DNA from: Bathymodiolus brooksi thiotrophic gill symbiont
Lineage (GTDB): Bacteria; Pseudomonadota; Gammaproteobacteria; PS1; Pseudothioglobaceae
Direction: 5' to 3'
NCBI RefSeq assembly: GCF_903642095.1
Contig: NZ_CAHJWD020000056.1
Span: 1 to 64,000, forward strand
DNA length: 64,000 bases
Part shown: positions 45,460-54,830 of the stretch, piece after piece
Layout: each line of letters opens with the position of its first letter
Position numbering within the stretch: position 1 is the first letter of the stretch
The notes under the pieces: model-generated
Told to the model about the DNA's origin: nothing
The model's database searches: none
What the model saw: the letters and a program-made list of their open reading frames with translations, nothing else
Made by a program: the position numbers and the translations under genes

Positions 45460-48400
45460 CTAGTTATTCAGTGATTGTATTGTTCTCACTGTTATTTTTT
45501 TATTAACTTTTAAGCCATCTAACATCGCAAAAGCTGCTGCCACTGTAGTGATAAATGGCACTTTATGCACCAAAGCTTGACAACGAATTGTGGCAGCATC
45601 TTCAGCGCCTTGAGTATCTTCAGTTGAGTTGATAATTAAATCAATCTCATCATTTTTAATCATATCAACAATATGTGGCGAACCTTCAGAGACTTTGTTT
45701 ACCACTTCACAATCTAAATCTGCATCGGTCAAAATTTCTTTATTGCTACGAGTTGCCACTAAACTAAAGCCTTGTGATGCGAGACGATTACCTAAATCAA
45801 CCAAATCATCCCGGTCTAATTTACGCAAACTAACAAACACTTTACCACTTTCAGGTGCACGACTACCAGCCGCTAGTTGGGCTTTGTCAAAGGCTGAGGC
45901 AAAATCTTTGCCAATGCCCATTACCTCACCTGTTGAACGCATTTCAGGACCTAAAATTGGGTCAACGCCTAAAAATTTATTGAATGGAAATACGGCTTCT
46001 TTTACGCTAAAGTGTTGTGGAATAATTTCCTTGGTAAAGCCCAATTGCTTGAGTGTTTTGCCTGCCATTACCCGTGCTGCAATATTCGCTAATGGTACGC
46101 CAATTGCTTTAGACACAAAAGGCACAGTGCGGGAAGCACGAGGATTAACCTCAATAATATAAATTTCATCATCTTGATAAGCAAGTTGTGTATTCATTAA
46201 GCCAATAACGCCCAATTTTTTTGCCATCGCAATAACTTGTTCACGCATTTCATCTAACACTTCTGTCGGCAATGAATAAGATGGTAGCGAACAAGCCGAG
46301 TCGCCTGAGTGAATACCTGCCTGCTCAATATGCTGCATAATACCACCAATAACCACAATTTCACCATCGCAAATCACATCAATATCAACTTCAATGGCAT
46401 GGTCAAGAAACGAATCTAATAACACAGGTGCATCGTTCGAAACTTGCACAGCAGTGTGCATATAGTGATCAAGACTGTCTTTGTCGTAAACGATTTCCAT
46501 AGCCCGACCGCCCAGCACATAAGAGGGGCGAACCACTAGAGGGAAGCCAATGCCATCGGCAATATCTTGTGCTTGTTCTACTGAACGAGCTGTGCCATTA
46601 AGTGGCTGTTTAAGGTTTAATTCTTGTAGCATCTTAGAGAATCGCTCTCTATCTTCTGCCAAATCAATCGCATCGGGACTAGTGCCAATAATTTTTGCAC
46701 CCGTTTTCTCCAGTGCATCCGCTAGTTTTAAAGGTGTTTGCCCGCCATAATGCACAATAATGCCATCTGGATTCTCAACATCAATCACTGCCAATACATC
46801 TTCTAGCGTTAATGGCTCAAAATACAAACGATCAGAAATATTATAATCAGTCGAAACTGTTTCAGGATTGCAATTCACCATAATGGTCTCATAGCCATCC
46901 GCACGCAATGCTTTTGATGCATGCACACAACAATAATCAAATTCAATACCTTGTCCAATACGATTAGGCCCACCACCCAAAATTAATATTTTTTTCTTAT
47001 TGGTTGGCTTGGCTTCGCATTGTTGCTGGTAAGTGGAATACAAATATGCCGTTTGCGTATCAAACTCAGCTGCACAACTGTCAACTCGCTTAAAAACAGG
47101 CTTAATATTTAATGCTTTTCGGCGTTCACGCACAGACGATTCACTGCAATTACACAGTTGTGCCAAACGCGCATCGGAGAAACCTTTGCGCTTTAAATCA
47201 AATAATTCACTGGCATTAATATCGGTAATGTTACTGGCATTAATTTGCATTTCACTAGAAACAATATCTTGTATTTGTGCCAAAAACCAAAAATCAACTT
47301 TGGATAAATCAAACACCTCTTCAAGGGTCATACCAAATCTAAACGCATCTGCTAGATAAAAAATTCGCTCGCCACGAGCAGAAATACACTCACTTCTAAT
47401 TTTATTGCGTGCATCATCAGCACCCAAATCAACAATTGGGTCAAGTCCAACTTTGTCGGTCTCTAAACCTCTAAGTGCTTTTTGCAAAGATTCTTGAAAA
47501 GTTGAACCTATTGCCATTACTTCGCCTACAGATTTCATTTGTGTCGTCAGTCTGTCATCCGCTTTGGGAAACTTTTCAAAGGCAAATCTTGGAATTTTGG
47601 TAACCACATAATCAATACTTGGCTCAAACGAAGCAGGTGTTTTGCCTCCCGTAATGTCGTTATCAAGTTCATCAAGGGTGTAACCTACTGCAAGCTTGGC
47701 TGCCACTTTTGCAATCGGAAAACCGGTTGCTTTTGACGCTAAAGCGGATGAGCGAGAAACCCTTGGATTCATCTCAATAATCGTCAATCGTCCATCTTTT
47801 GGATTGAGCGCAAATTGCACATTGGAACCGCCTGTATCTACGCCAATCTCACGCAAAACAGCCAGCGAAGCATTACGCATTATTTGGTATTCTTTATCAG
47901 TTAAAGTTTGGGCAGGAGCAACCGTGATTGAATCACCCGTGTGAATACCCATGGGGTCAAGATTTTCAATTGAGCAAATAATAATGCAATTGTCTTTATG
48001 GTCACGCACCACTTCCATTTCAAACTCTTTCCAGCCCAAAATTGACTCTTCAACCAACAATTCATTAGTCGGGGAAAGGTCTAGTCCTCGTTCACAAATT
48101 TCAACAAATTCTTCTTTATTATAAGCAATACCGCCCCCTGAACCCCCCATAGTGAATGAGGGGCGAATAACAGTTGGAAAACCTACCATTTCCTGAACAA
48201 CAAACGCCTCTTCCAGATTATGTGCAACGGCTGCCTGAGGCATATCAAGCCCAATTTTAAGCATTGCTTCACGGAACAAATCACGGTCTTCTGCTTTATT
48301 AATGGCTTCTTTTTTAGCGCCAATCATCTCAACACCATATTTTTCTAACACGCCGTATCGCTCTAAATCTAGCGCACAATTCAGTGCCGTTTGTCCGCCC

Positions 48401-48669
48401 ATCGTTGGTAGCAGTGCATCAGGCCTCTCATCTTCAATAATTTTTTCAACTGTGTGCCATTCAATTGGTTCAATATAAGTTGCATCTGCCATTTGTGGGT
48501 CGGTCATAATCGTAGCTGGATTGGAATTAACCAAAATCACCCGATAACCTTCTTCACGCAATGCGGCACACGCTTGTGCACCTGAATAATCAAATTCACA
48601 CGCCTGCCCAATGACAATAGGGCCGGCACCAATGATTAAAATACTTTTTAGGTCTTGTCTTTTAGGCAT
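45460..48669 (-). CDS. carB: Carbamoyl-phosphate synthase large subunit
   Basis: CarB makes carbamoyl phosphate for pyrimidines and arginine, using ammonia from CarA. The 1069-residue protein has the expected two ATP-grasp halves: [26 protein letters not shown] near 9, [23 protein letters not shown] near 298, then [21 protein letters not shown] near 555, [20 protein letters not shown] near 845, and an allosteric MGS-like domain at the end. Its ATG lies only one base after the remnant of a MITE-like end, and it is separated from carA by the mlaA-like gene. Confidence 0.97.
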   Translation of the reverse strand: MPKRQDLKSILIIGAGPIVIGQACEFDYSGAQACAALREEGYRVILVNSNPATIMTDPQMADATYIEPIEWHTVEKIIEDERPDALLPTMGGQTALNCALDLERYGVLEKYGVEMIGAKKEAINKAEDRDLFREAMLKIGLDMPQAAVAHNLEEAFVVQEMVGFPTVIRPSFTMGGSGGGIAYNKEEFVEICERGLDLSPTNELLVEESILGWKEFEMEVVRDHKDNCIIICSIENLDPMGIHTGDSITVAPAQTLTDKEYQIMRNASLAVLREIGVDTGGSNVQFALNPKDGRLTIIEMNPRVSRSSALASKATGFPIAKVAAKLAVGYTLDELDNDITGGKTPASFEPSIDYVVTKIPRFAFEKFPKADDRLTTQMKSVGEVMAIGSTFQESLQKALRGLETDKVGLDPIVDLGADDARNKIRSECISARGERIFYLADAFRFGMTLEEVFDLSKVDFWFLAQIQDIVSSEMQINASNITDINASELFDLKRKGFSDARLAQLCNCSESSVRERRKALNIKPVFKRVDSCAAEFDTQTAYLYSTYQQQCEAKPTNKKKILILGGGPNRIGQGIEFDYCCVHASKALRADGYETIMVNCNPETVSTDYNISDRLYFEPLTLEDVLAVIDVENPDGIIVHYGGQTPLKLADALEKTGAKIIGTSPDAIDLAEDRERFSKMLQELNLKQPLNGTARSVEQAQDIADGIGFPLVVRPSYVLGGRAMEIVYDKDSLDHYMHTAVQVSNDAPVLLDSFLDHAIEVDIDVICDGEIVVIGGIMQHIEQAGIHSGDSACSLPSYSLPTEVLDEMREQVIAMAKKLGVIGLMNTQLAYQDDEIYIIEVNPRASRTVPFVSKAIGVPLANIAARVMAGKTLKQLGFTKEIIPQHFSVKEAVFPFNKFLGVDPILGPEMRSTGEVMGIGKDFASAFDKAQLAAGSRAPESGKVFVSLRKLDRDDLVDLGNRLASQGFSLVATRSNKEILTDADLDCEVVNKVSEGSPHIVDMIKNDEIDLIINSTEDTQGAEDAATIRCQALVHKVPFITTVAAAFAMLDGLKVNKKITVRTIQSLNN

Positions 48670-48684
48670 TATGTAAAGGTCTCA
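48670..48684. repeat. Remnant end of a MITE-like element before carB
   Basis: On the minus strand the 15 bases directly before the carB ATG read TGAGACCTTTACATA, the outer end of the window's MITE-like family. No matching second end lies near. This end therefore forms the leader just before the carB start codon; only a weak GAG-type ribosome site is left there. Confidence 0.6.
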
Positions 48685-48693
48685 GTTTTATAA

Positions 48694-49365
48694 TTAAAAT
48701 TCATCATCATCAGGTAAATCACCATTGTATACATCAAATTTTCGCTTTTGCAAATAAGAAGAGCGCATCACAGTATAAGGGTCATCTGATTTTTTAAGTA
48801 AGTTACTTATTGGTAATAATTTAACACGCATATCAACTGCTTGGGCTGCACCTAAGCTAGTTTTTTCTATTATGTTAATGCTTTTAGTTTGCTCCATACT
48901 TTGCAGACTATCTACCACCTCACCTGTTGTATCACGCAATGTCGAGGGGCCTAAAATCGGTAACACGACATAATTACCCTCTGGTACACCCCAAACTGCC
49001 AAAGTTTGACCAAAATCCTCATAGGTTTTTTTCAGTCCGATTTCGCCTGCCACATTAAATAAACCAAGTATCCCCAATGTGGAATTAATTAAAATTCTAC
49101 CCAATGTATTGACACTACTCACTATTTCAAACTGCACCAACTCATTACTAAATGTATTAATATCGCCAATATTAGAAGAAAAATCACTCACTCTATCTTG
49201 CACTGACTCAAAAATATTCTCCTCATAAGATCTGGCAATTGGTTCAAAAATATTCTCATCTATTGTTTGATTAAATTCAAAAATTACACGGTTAATCTCT
49301 TCCCATGGGTCAACATCATTTGCCATCAATGAAAAAGGCATTAACATTAACATTAACAATTTCAC
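48694..49365 (-). CDS. mlaA: MlaA/VacJ family outer membrane lipid protein
   Basis: MlaA removes phospholipid from the outer leaflet of the outer membrane and passes it to MlaC. The 223-residue protein has a signal-like N-terminus ([14 protein letters not shown]), then [30 protein letters not shown] near residue 19. [26 protein letters not shown] near 103 and [38 protein letters not shown] near 132 are clear family blocks. No lipobox Cys is present in the signal, unlike the usual lipoprotein form. It lies between carA and carB, an unusual place. Confidence 0.92.
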   Translation of the reverse strand: MKLLMLMLMPFSLMANDVDPWEEINRVIFEFNQTIDENIFEPIARSYEENIFESVQDRVSDFSSNIGDINTFSNELVQFEIVSSVNTLGRILINSTLGILGLFNVAGEIGLKKTYEDFGQTLAVWGVPEGNYVVLPILGPSTLRDTTGEVVDSLQSMEQTKSINIIEKTSLGAAQAVDMRVKLLPISNLLKKSDDPYTVMRSSYLQKRKFDVYNGDLPDDDEF

Positions 49366-50483
49366 CCTTTCATCTCTTGTATAAAAATATCGAATAAACC
49401 ACTCATATCATGTGGCCCCGGTGAGGCTTCGGGATGCCCCTGAAAACCAAATGCTTTTTTACCAGTGACTCTAATACCTTGAATGGTATCGTCAAACAAA
49501 GACTTATGAGTTACTTCAAGATGTGCTGGTAAATTACTTGCTGATACTGAAAAACCATGATTTTGCGAAGTAATCATCACCTGTTTAGAAGCCAAATCTT
49601 GCACTGGATGATTGGCACCATGATGACCAACAGTCATTTTTTCAGTTGATGCGCCGCTTGCCAATGATAACAATTGATGCCCCAAACAAATGCCAAACAT
49701 AGGTATATTTTTTGCTAATAAAGTTTGAATATTCTCAATCGCATAATCACATGGCTCAGGGTCACCGGGGCCGTTGGACAAAAACACGCCATCGGGGTTC
49801 ATTGCCAAAACTTCTGCAACAGGTGTTTGTGCATTGACTACTATTAAATCACAGCCCCTGTCCACCAACATTCTTAAAATATTTTTTTTCACGCCATAAT
49901 CGTAAACCACCACGCTAAATTTTACCTCAAGTGGATTAAATTCACCTTTTTCAAGGGAATAAGAACCTTCATTAAAAGTATATTGTTTAGTGGTTGAAAC
50001 TACCTTGGCTAAATCCATATTTTTAAGTCCAGCAAAGGATTGTGCCTTGGTAATTGCTAATGCTTCATCAATATTATCACCTGTTATAATGCAACCTTTG
50101 AGTGCCCCTTTTTCACGCAAATGGCGTGTTAAAGCACGGGTATCGATATTGCTAATTGCAATAATATTATTGTTTAATAAATATTCATCCAATGACATTT
50201 CATTACGCCAATTGCTGTGCAATAGAGGTAAATCACGAATAATCAAACCAGAGGCATAAACCTTAGTAGATTCTTCATCAATTTGGTTAGTGCCTGTATT
50301 GCCAATATGTGGATAAGTTAGTGCCACAATTTGCTTGGCATAAGAAGGGTCGGTTAAAATTTCTTGGTAACCTGTCATTGAGGTATTAAATACTACCTCA
50401 CCTAATGTTTGACCGCTAGCACCGATTGATTTCCCTTTGAAAATTGCGCCATCTTCTAATGCTAATATAGCAACTTGCGACAC
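49362..50483 (-). CDS. carA: Carbamoyl-phosphate synthase small subunit
   Basis: CarA is the glutaminase that supplies ammonia to CarB. The start is GTG at 50483: AGGAG lies at 50490-50494, six bases before it, and the longer frame has no support. The 373-residue protein has [28 protein letters not shown] near residue 21. The class I amidotransferase domain follows: [15 protein letters not shown] near 235, the catalytic Cys in [14 protein letters not shown] near 260, and a His/Glu pair in [11 protein letters not shown] near 345. It is followed by mlaA with a four-base overlap. Confidence 0.96.
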   Translation of the reverse strand: MSQVAILALEDGAIFKGKSIGASGQTLGEVVFNTSMTGYQEILTDPSYAKQIVALTYPHIGNTGTNQIDEESTKVYASGLIIRDLPLLHSNWRNEMSLDEYLLNNNIIAISNIDTRALTRHLREKGALKGCIITGDNIDEALAITKAQSFAGLKNMDLAKVVSTTKQYTFNEGSYSLEKGEFNPLEVKFSVVVYDYGVKKNILRMLVDRGCDLIVVNAQTPVAEVLAMNPDGVFLSNGPGDPEPCDYAIENIQTLLAKNIPMFGICLGHQLLSLASGASTEKMTVGHHGANHPVQDLASKQVMITSQNHGFSVSASNLPAHLEVTHKSLFDDTIQGIRVTGKKAFGFQGHPEASPGPHDMSGLFDIFIQEMKG

Positions 50484-50553
50484 TGAACACTCCTGAATTA
50501 AAAACTTCGGGAATTTTACCACAAGCAACCTTTAATCTAACAGGCAAATCAGA

Positions 50554-50559
50554 TATAAT
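50554..50559 (+). promoter_or_regulatory. Candidate -10 for the HMA-thiS pair
   Basis: A perfect TATAAT lies 34 bases before the HMA-domain gene, in the 110-base spacer to divergent carA. The 17-base-spaced -35 (TTTAAT) is weak. Confidence 0.4.
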
Positions 50560-50593
50560 CACACGCTTTGAAATCAAATAAAAAGGTGTTATT

Positions 50594-50863
50594 ATGGAAA
50601 TTACAGTAGAAAATATCAAATGTGGTGGCTGTATAGGTACCATCACCAAAAAACTGAATACAGAATTTAATACCGATAGCACCAAAGTAAATGTGGATCA
50701 AGGCACGATTGACATTAATGTTGAAGATGCCAAACGCAACGAAGTGGTCAAAATTTTACTTAACTTAGGTTACCCTGAAACTAATTCAGTTCATGGTTTC
50801 AGCTCAGCTAAAGCTAAAGCAAAATCATTCGTTTCTTGTGCCATCGGCAAAATGGATAAATGA
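50594..50863 (+). CDS. Heavy-metal-associated domain protein
   Basis: An 89-residue single-domain protein of the HMA (copper-chaperone) fold. The metal-binding loop is KCGGC (CxxC, residues 10-13 approximately), in EITVENIKCGGCIGTITKKLN. The rest follows the beta-alpha-beta-beta-alpha-beta plan (DQGTIDINVEDAKRNEVVKILLNLGYP). A short C-terminal tail has a third Cys (KSFVSCAIGK). It overlaps thiS by four bases (ATGA), so the two are co-translated. The usual partners, a copper ATPase or regulator, are absent. Confidence 0.88.
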   Translation: MEITVENIKCGGCIGTITKKLNTEFNTDSTKVNVDQGTIDINVEDAKRNEVVKILLNLGYPETNSVHGFSSAKAKAKSFVSCAIGKMDK

Positions 50864-51060
50864 TTCTACAAGTCAATGGTGAACAATTTGAAATTGCCAG
50901 TGGCTCAACCGCCACTGATTTAATCACTAAACTCGATTATCAAAACCAACGCATTGCCTTAGAGGTCAACGAAACCATTATCCCCAAATCAAATCACGCC
51001 AAATTTCTCCTAAACAAAGGAGATAAAATTGAAATTATTAAAGCAGTAGGCGGCGGTTAA
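50860..51060 (+). CDS. thiS: Sulfur carrier protein ThiS
   Basis: ThiS carries sulfur as a C-terminal thiocarboxylate for thiazole formation by ThiG. The 66-residue ubiquitin-like protein reads ILQVNGEQFEIASGSTATDLITKLDY, then IALEVNETIIPKS, and ends IEIIKAVGGG with the required Gly-Gly end. Its usual neighbour thiG is 43 kb away in this window at 6900. Instead it is coupled to an HMA-domain gene. It converges with the DUF1566 gene. Confidence 0.93.
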   Translation: MILQVNGEQFEIASGSTATDLITKLDYQNQRIALEVNETIIPKSNHAKFLLNKGDKIEIIKAVGGG

Positions 51061-51100
51061 TTGCCAAGGTTTATCCTTGACAAGAATACAGGGAAAATTA

Positions 51101-51622
51101 TTATTTAGAACGCACCAAACGAACATAATTGTTATTGTCGCGTGCTTCAGAGTTAATATGGCCATAGTTGAAATGCAACTGCCATGTATGATAGCTAAGG
51201 TCCTGAAGATTAGCAGCATTAGGCGAGGATGACCAATGGTAGTCAGTAGGCGTATTTGGAAAAATACTTTCATTGATATTAGGGTTAAAGCAACGACGAC
51301 CGACTAAAGAACTTAGTTCCTTTATATTTGGTAAACGCCAATCGATATAAGATGCAAAACTGTGATTGTTTGCTAATTGTAATGCCTCTTCCCAATTGTG
51401 CTTGGTGCCTGTGCCTGTGCTACAATCATTGCCACTTAGACCTTGAGCACATTTTTTCCACATTAAATTAGTTTGATTATCAGTAACCGTGCCATTGTCA
51501 TGATTGACATATCTGCTATCTTTCCACTCGTTAGGAATATAGTCTCGGCAGGTTTGAGCCAATAAATAGTTGGTGGCTAAAAATATAATGTTAATTGTGA
51601 AAAATAAAATTGTTTTTTTCAT
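51101..51622 (-). CDS. DUF1566 (Lcl C-terminal) exported protein
   Basis: A 173-residue protein with a signal peptide (KKTILFFTINIIFLATNYLLA, cleavage near residue 22). One DUF1566 domain follows: DNGTVTDNQTNLMWKKCAQG near 45, WEEALQLANNHSFASYIDWRLPNIKELSSLV near 78, and SIFPNTPTDYHWSSSPN and NNNYVRLVRSK near the end. This fold occurs in secreted and surface proteins, including the C-terminus of a Legionella collagen-like adhesin. It is a shorter relative of the domain in the 851-residue lipoprotein two genes upstream. Confidence 0.88.
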   Translation of the reverse strand: MKKTILFFTINIIFLATNYLLAQTCRDYIPNEWKDSRYVNHDNGTVTDNQTNLMWKKCAQGLSGNDCSTGTGTKHNWEEALQLANNHSFASYIDWRLPNIKELSSLVGRRCFNPNINESIFPNTPTDYHWSSSPNAANLQDLSYHTWQLHFNYGHINSEARDNNNYVRLVRSK

Positions 51623-51623
51623 G

Positions 51624-51917
51624 TTATGTCCTTAGTTGTGGATAGAGGCAATAAACGAAGTTTGAAATTTTTTCAAGTCGCTTGCTCTTCTGATAACCTT
51701 GCTCGTTAATAAGACGCATATACAATTGCATAAAATCATTTTGACTGCTCTTTATTAATTGCTGCAAATGTTGTGGTAATTTGTGCAAACTGTCTTTTTT
51801 AAAAATAAAACATTTGCCTTTTTGTAAAAAAATAACAAAATTTTTAACCGCACTTTCCATGTCAAAAACTAAGTATATTGCATTGCGATAAATAGAAAAT
51901 TTGTTTTGATAATTCAT
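51624..51917 (-). CDS. Unrecognised 97-residue protein
   Basis: No family was recognised. The protein is basic (rich in Lys and Gln) and probably helical, with two hydrophobic patches (AIYLVFDMESAVKNFVIFLQ near residue 13; FVYCLYPQL at the end). It starts 18 bases after the lipoprotein gene stop and ends one base before the next DUF1566 gene, so it lies in the same unit. It could be cytoplasmic or an inner-membrane helper of its neighbours; this is not established. Confidence 0.5.
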   Translation of the reverse strand: MNYQNKFSIYRNAIYLVFDMESAVKNFVIFLQKGKCFIFKKDSLHKLPQHLQQLIKSSQNDFMQLYMRLINEQGYQKSKRLEKISNFVYCLYPQLRT

Positions 51918-51935
51918 AATTTTAAAATAAAAAAA

Positions 51936-54491
51936 TCACTGTTTAGAGTGCACTAAACGAACCTGATAATATTCGTCGGAACGACGATAGTGGTAAACAT
52001 AGCCAAGGTAAAAATCTACTATCCATGCATTGGTATCATTTTCAGAATAAGGCGAGGATGACCAAAAACTACTGGTAACAGTATTTGGGAAATAATCACC
52101 ATCAATAACTGGTTTTGCAATTGATAAATCAGCAATTGAGTATAATTCTTCTATGGTTGGCATACGCCAATTATCACTACCACAGAATTTTTCAGCATTT
52201 GTGCCATCAACTAAGCCTGTCCAATCATCGTTATAAGTACCTGCCCTATTGGCACGGTCTCTGTCAATTGCAGTTTTTCCACCCCAACGATAACCATTAC
52301 CTTTGTGGTGAATATTGGTGTGGTTGTCGTCAGTAGTATCGCTATCTTCAACGCCTTCATCGGTTTTCACCTCCCAAACCAATCCTGTTACATTATCTCG
52401 CACACAAGACCATTTAGTGCCAGCACTTTCTGTGCCAGCACCACTTTTTTTCCATGCTGCATTTTGAACGCTTAACACATTACCTGTGCTACCGAGTTTA
52501 GTAAAATCAAACCCCGCTTTGCCACCACCCACTTTTGTTAAAGTGCCAGCGGCTGCTTTGGCATCTCGTCCATGTGAGCAATCTTGTGCTGATATTTCTA
52601 CACCTGTGCAGGTGGCATTATTACTTGTTGCATAACCCCCACCCCAAGTTATACCTGTGTCGTTAAGCGCCCCAATTGATGTGGCTGTTGCTTCGCCAGA
52701 TCCGCCACTTTCAAAAGTGTCCTTCACAGCCGTAACAACAAAATAATATTGCACACCATTAATTAAATTGCTAATAGTTTTTTTATTGTCTGTGATATTT
52801 TGCAATAACGAACCACCGTTTAAAGAGGCATAATTAGACAGGCTGATACCACTAAAACTTTGCTTAGCGTAATACACTTGATACCCTGTTGCCCCACTAA
52901 CTACATCCCAAGTTAAAGCAATGGTAGCTTTGGCATTGCCTTTGTTTGCTATTAGGTTTTTTGGTGTATTTAAATCAACACTAATACTTACTGTGGCAGT
53001 GTCATCTCCTATTGCATTAGTGGCTTTAATAGCGTAAGTTTTAGCTATTTGCAATACAGTAGGTGTGCCAAAGATTTCACAACCACCATTATTACTATTA
53101 CGTTCTACTATTAAGCCATTTGGAAGGCTAGGTTGACTGCTACAACTACTGGCAGCAGTACCTGTGTTGCTAAACATAAAAGCTATGATGTTCTTATGAA
53201 GAGTGAAATATTTATCTGATAAACTGGTGAGTGACGGCTTACTCATAGGGGTAGCAGTTATCCTAGCACTTAAAGGGCCTTCAGCACTATCTTTTACTGC
53301 AGTAACAATAAAATGATATAAAGTGTCACTAGTTAGTCCGCCAATGGTTTCACTGGTGCCGGATGATACTTGCACTAGTGAGGCGCTACCTAAATTGGAT
53401 ATGTTGATTTCATTTTGGGAGTAATATATTTTATATCCTGTTGCTCCGCTAACTGGATTCCAAGTTAAGGTAATAACAGCATCACCTTTAGTCGCTACAA
53501 GGTTTCTTGGTATGCCTAAACTAACGCCGATACTGACCGTGGCTGTGCTATCACCTGCGAAATTAGTGGCCTTAATGGTATAAGTTGCAGCATCTTGTAA
53601 TACGGTTGGTGCACCAAAGATTTTACAACTGCCACCAGCATGTATCACTGTTAAGCCACTTGGAAGGTTAGGTTTACTACTACAACGATTAGCAACACCG
53701 CCTGTATTTCTAAACGCAAAAGTTACAAAACTATCGCTAATCAAGTTTTTGACTGGTAAATCAACAAGCAATGGCCCGCCAATTATATCTTCTTTAATTT
53801 TCTCAATATTAGTGTTTTTAAACTTGTCCTTTAAACTATCAAATGCTACTATAAGTTTGTCTATGGTTATTTTCTCTAGCGTGCCATCAACTAAATCGAT
53901 TTTGAGTAAATCTATGACTTTACTCAGGCTACTGTCGTTGCTTGTGTCTTCTGCCTCAAGTTTTGACAACATTGCTAAAATCATTGCATAATCTCCAGAA
54001 TCGTCATTAGTCAAAGAGATTTTATCAATATCTGTAGGAAGAATTGCGGTAATGCTTTTTCCTGATAAACCAAAAGCCTTGGCAACGATGTCATTATGAA
54101 TGTCAATAACATTGTTAAGATTATTATCAAGTTGCACAGCAATTTCAGTTAATGGAGTAATGGCAAATTTTTCACCCTCAATAAAATTAAGTGCTACTCG
54201 CAATATTGGTGATTGCTTTTCATTGCCTGTTGCTTCATCAGTATATGTTCCACCAGCAGAACATTGAATTAAAGCCCTGCCAGAATAGCCAACATTAATA
54301 AAGGTAACAACACCCTTATCGCTATCATTAAAGGCCAATTCATCACCTTGTGTGCCTTCTGTTGTGATTTTATAAATAGAACAACTTGCGTTATCAATTG
54401 GCGCGGCGGAAAGGAAGCCAGACGATAATCCACCACAAGATTGTAACGCTAAAACCACCAAAACTAACAAATATTTTAATAAACTAGACAC
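51936..54491 (-). CDS. Large surface lipoprotein with fibronectin III repeats and DUF1566 domain
   Basis: The start is GTG at 54491, with GGAG at 54501-54504; an upstream ATG (54521) would break the signal. The 851-residue protein begins with a lipoprotein signal (LLKYLLVLVVLALQSCGG, lipid Cys about residue 19). After about 230 residues come two copies of a cadherin/Ig-like plus fibronectin type III pair. One copy has GIPRNLVATKGDAVITLTWNPVSGATGYKIYYS-type sequence and the other KNLIANKGNA..ALTWDVVSGATGYQVYYA. A C-terminal DUF1566 domain ends it (TGLVWEVKTDEG, DNWRMPTIEELYS, YYQVRLVHSKQ). Probably adhesive. Confidence 0.85.
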   Translation of the reverse strand: MSSLLKYLLVLVVLALQSCGGLSSGFLSAAPIDNASCSIYKITTEGTQGDELAFNDSDKGVVTFINVGYSGRALIQCSAGGTYTDEATGNEKQSPILRVALNFIEGEKFAITPLTEIAVQLDNNLNNVIDIHNDIVAKAFGLSGKSITAILPTDIDKISLTNDDSGDYAMILAMLSKLEAEDTSNDSSLSKVIDLLKIDLVDGTLEKITIDKLIVAFDSLKDKFKNTNIEKIKEDIIGGPLLVDLPVKNLISDSFVTFAFRNTGGVANRCSSKPNLPSGLTVIHAGGSCKIFGAPTVLQDAATYTIKATNFAGDSTATVSIGVSLGIPRNLVATKGDAVITLTWNPVSGATGYKIYYSQNEINISNLGSASLVQVSSGTSETIGGLTSDTLYHFIVTAVKDSAEGPLSARITATPMSKPSLTSLSDKYFTLHKNIIAFMFSNTGTAASSCSSQPSLPNGLIVERNSNNGGCEIFGTPTVLQIAKTYAIKATNAIGDDTATVSISVDLNTPKNLIANKGNAKATIALTWDVVSGATGYQVYYAKQSFSGISLSNYASLNGGSLLQNITDNKKTISNLINGVQYYFVVTAVKDTFESGGSGEATATSIGALNDTGITWGGGYATSNNATCTGVEISAQDCSHGRDAKAAAGTLTKVGGGKAGFDFTKLGSTGNVLSVQNAAWKKSGAGTESAGTKWSCVRDNVTGLVWEVKTDEGVEDSDTTDDNHTNIHHKGNGYRWGGKTAIDRDRANRAGTYNDDWTGLVDGTNAEKFCGSDNWRMPTIEELYSIADLSIAKPVIDGDYFPNTVTSSFWSSSPYSENDTNAWIVDFYLGYVYHYRRSDEYYQVRLVHSKQ

Positions 54492-54830
54492 TAATATATA
54501 CTCCAAAAATAAAAAATACACTACTCAAATTTTGTGTGAATGTAATACTGAATACTAAATACTGAATACTGAATACTAAAAATTAGTCAGTTCTTTAACA
54601 CTGCTAATTATTTAAGCAGTTTACAGTATTTTTTATTTCTACCACAGAAATTTACAATATCACCTAAGTCCATCCAATCATTGCACTCCAATTTAGTTTT
54701 ATTACTGAATCAAGATAAATCAACTATTTTTAGGGCGTTAACAAGTTTACTATGCACGATATTAAGAAAAAAATAAAGTCAAAGCTCTATTTTAAGATTT
54801 TTTTTGTCAAAATAACGGGCAAGAACTTTT
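54492..54830. other. Intergenic region upstream of the surface lipoprotein gene
   Basis: This AT-rich stretch separates the PP-loop gene from the lipoprotein gene, both on the minus strand. It holds the heptamer repeat at 54544-54578 and a hairpin with ACTGCT/AGCAGT arms (54600-54605, 54615-54620). No ORF worth calling was seen. Confidence 0.5.
54544..54578. repeat. Heptamer tandem repeat, five units of AATACT(G/A)
   Basis: Five head-to-tail 7-bp units with last bases G, A, G, G, A. They lie 53 bases upstream of the lipoprotein start, within the probable promoter or leader. Changes in unit number by slippage would alter promoter or leader spacing. Confidence 0.85.

Noticed and set aside
45629-46162. 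177-codon plus-strand ORF within carB
   Set aside because: It is antisense to the conserved C-terminal half of CarB, with no support of its own.
54544-54578. CRISPR-like array
   Set aside because: The units are contiguous 7-mers without spacers, and no cas genes exist in the window.
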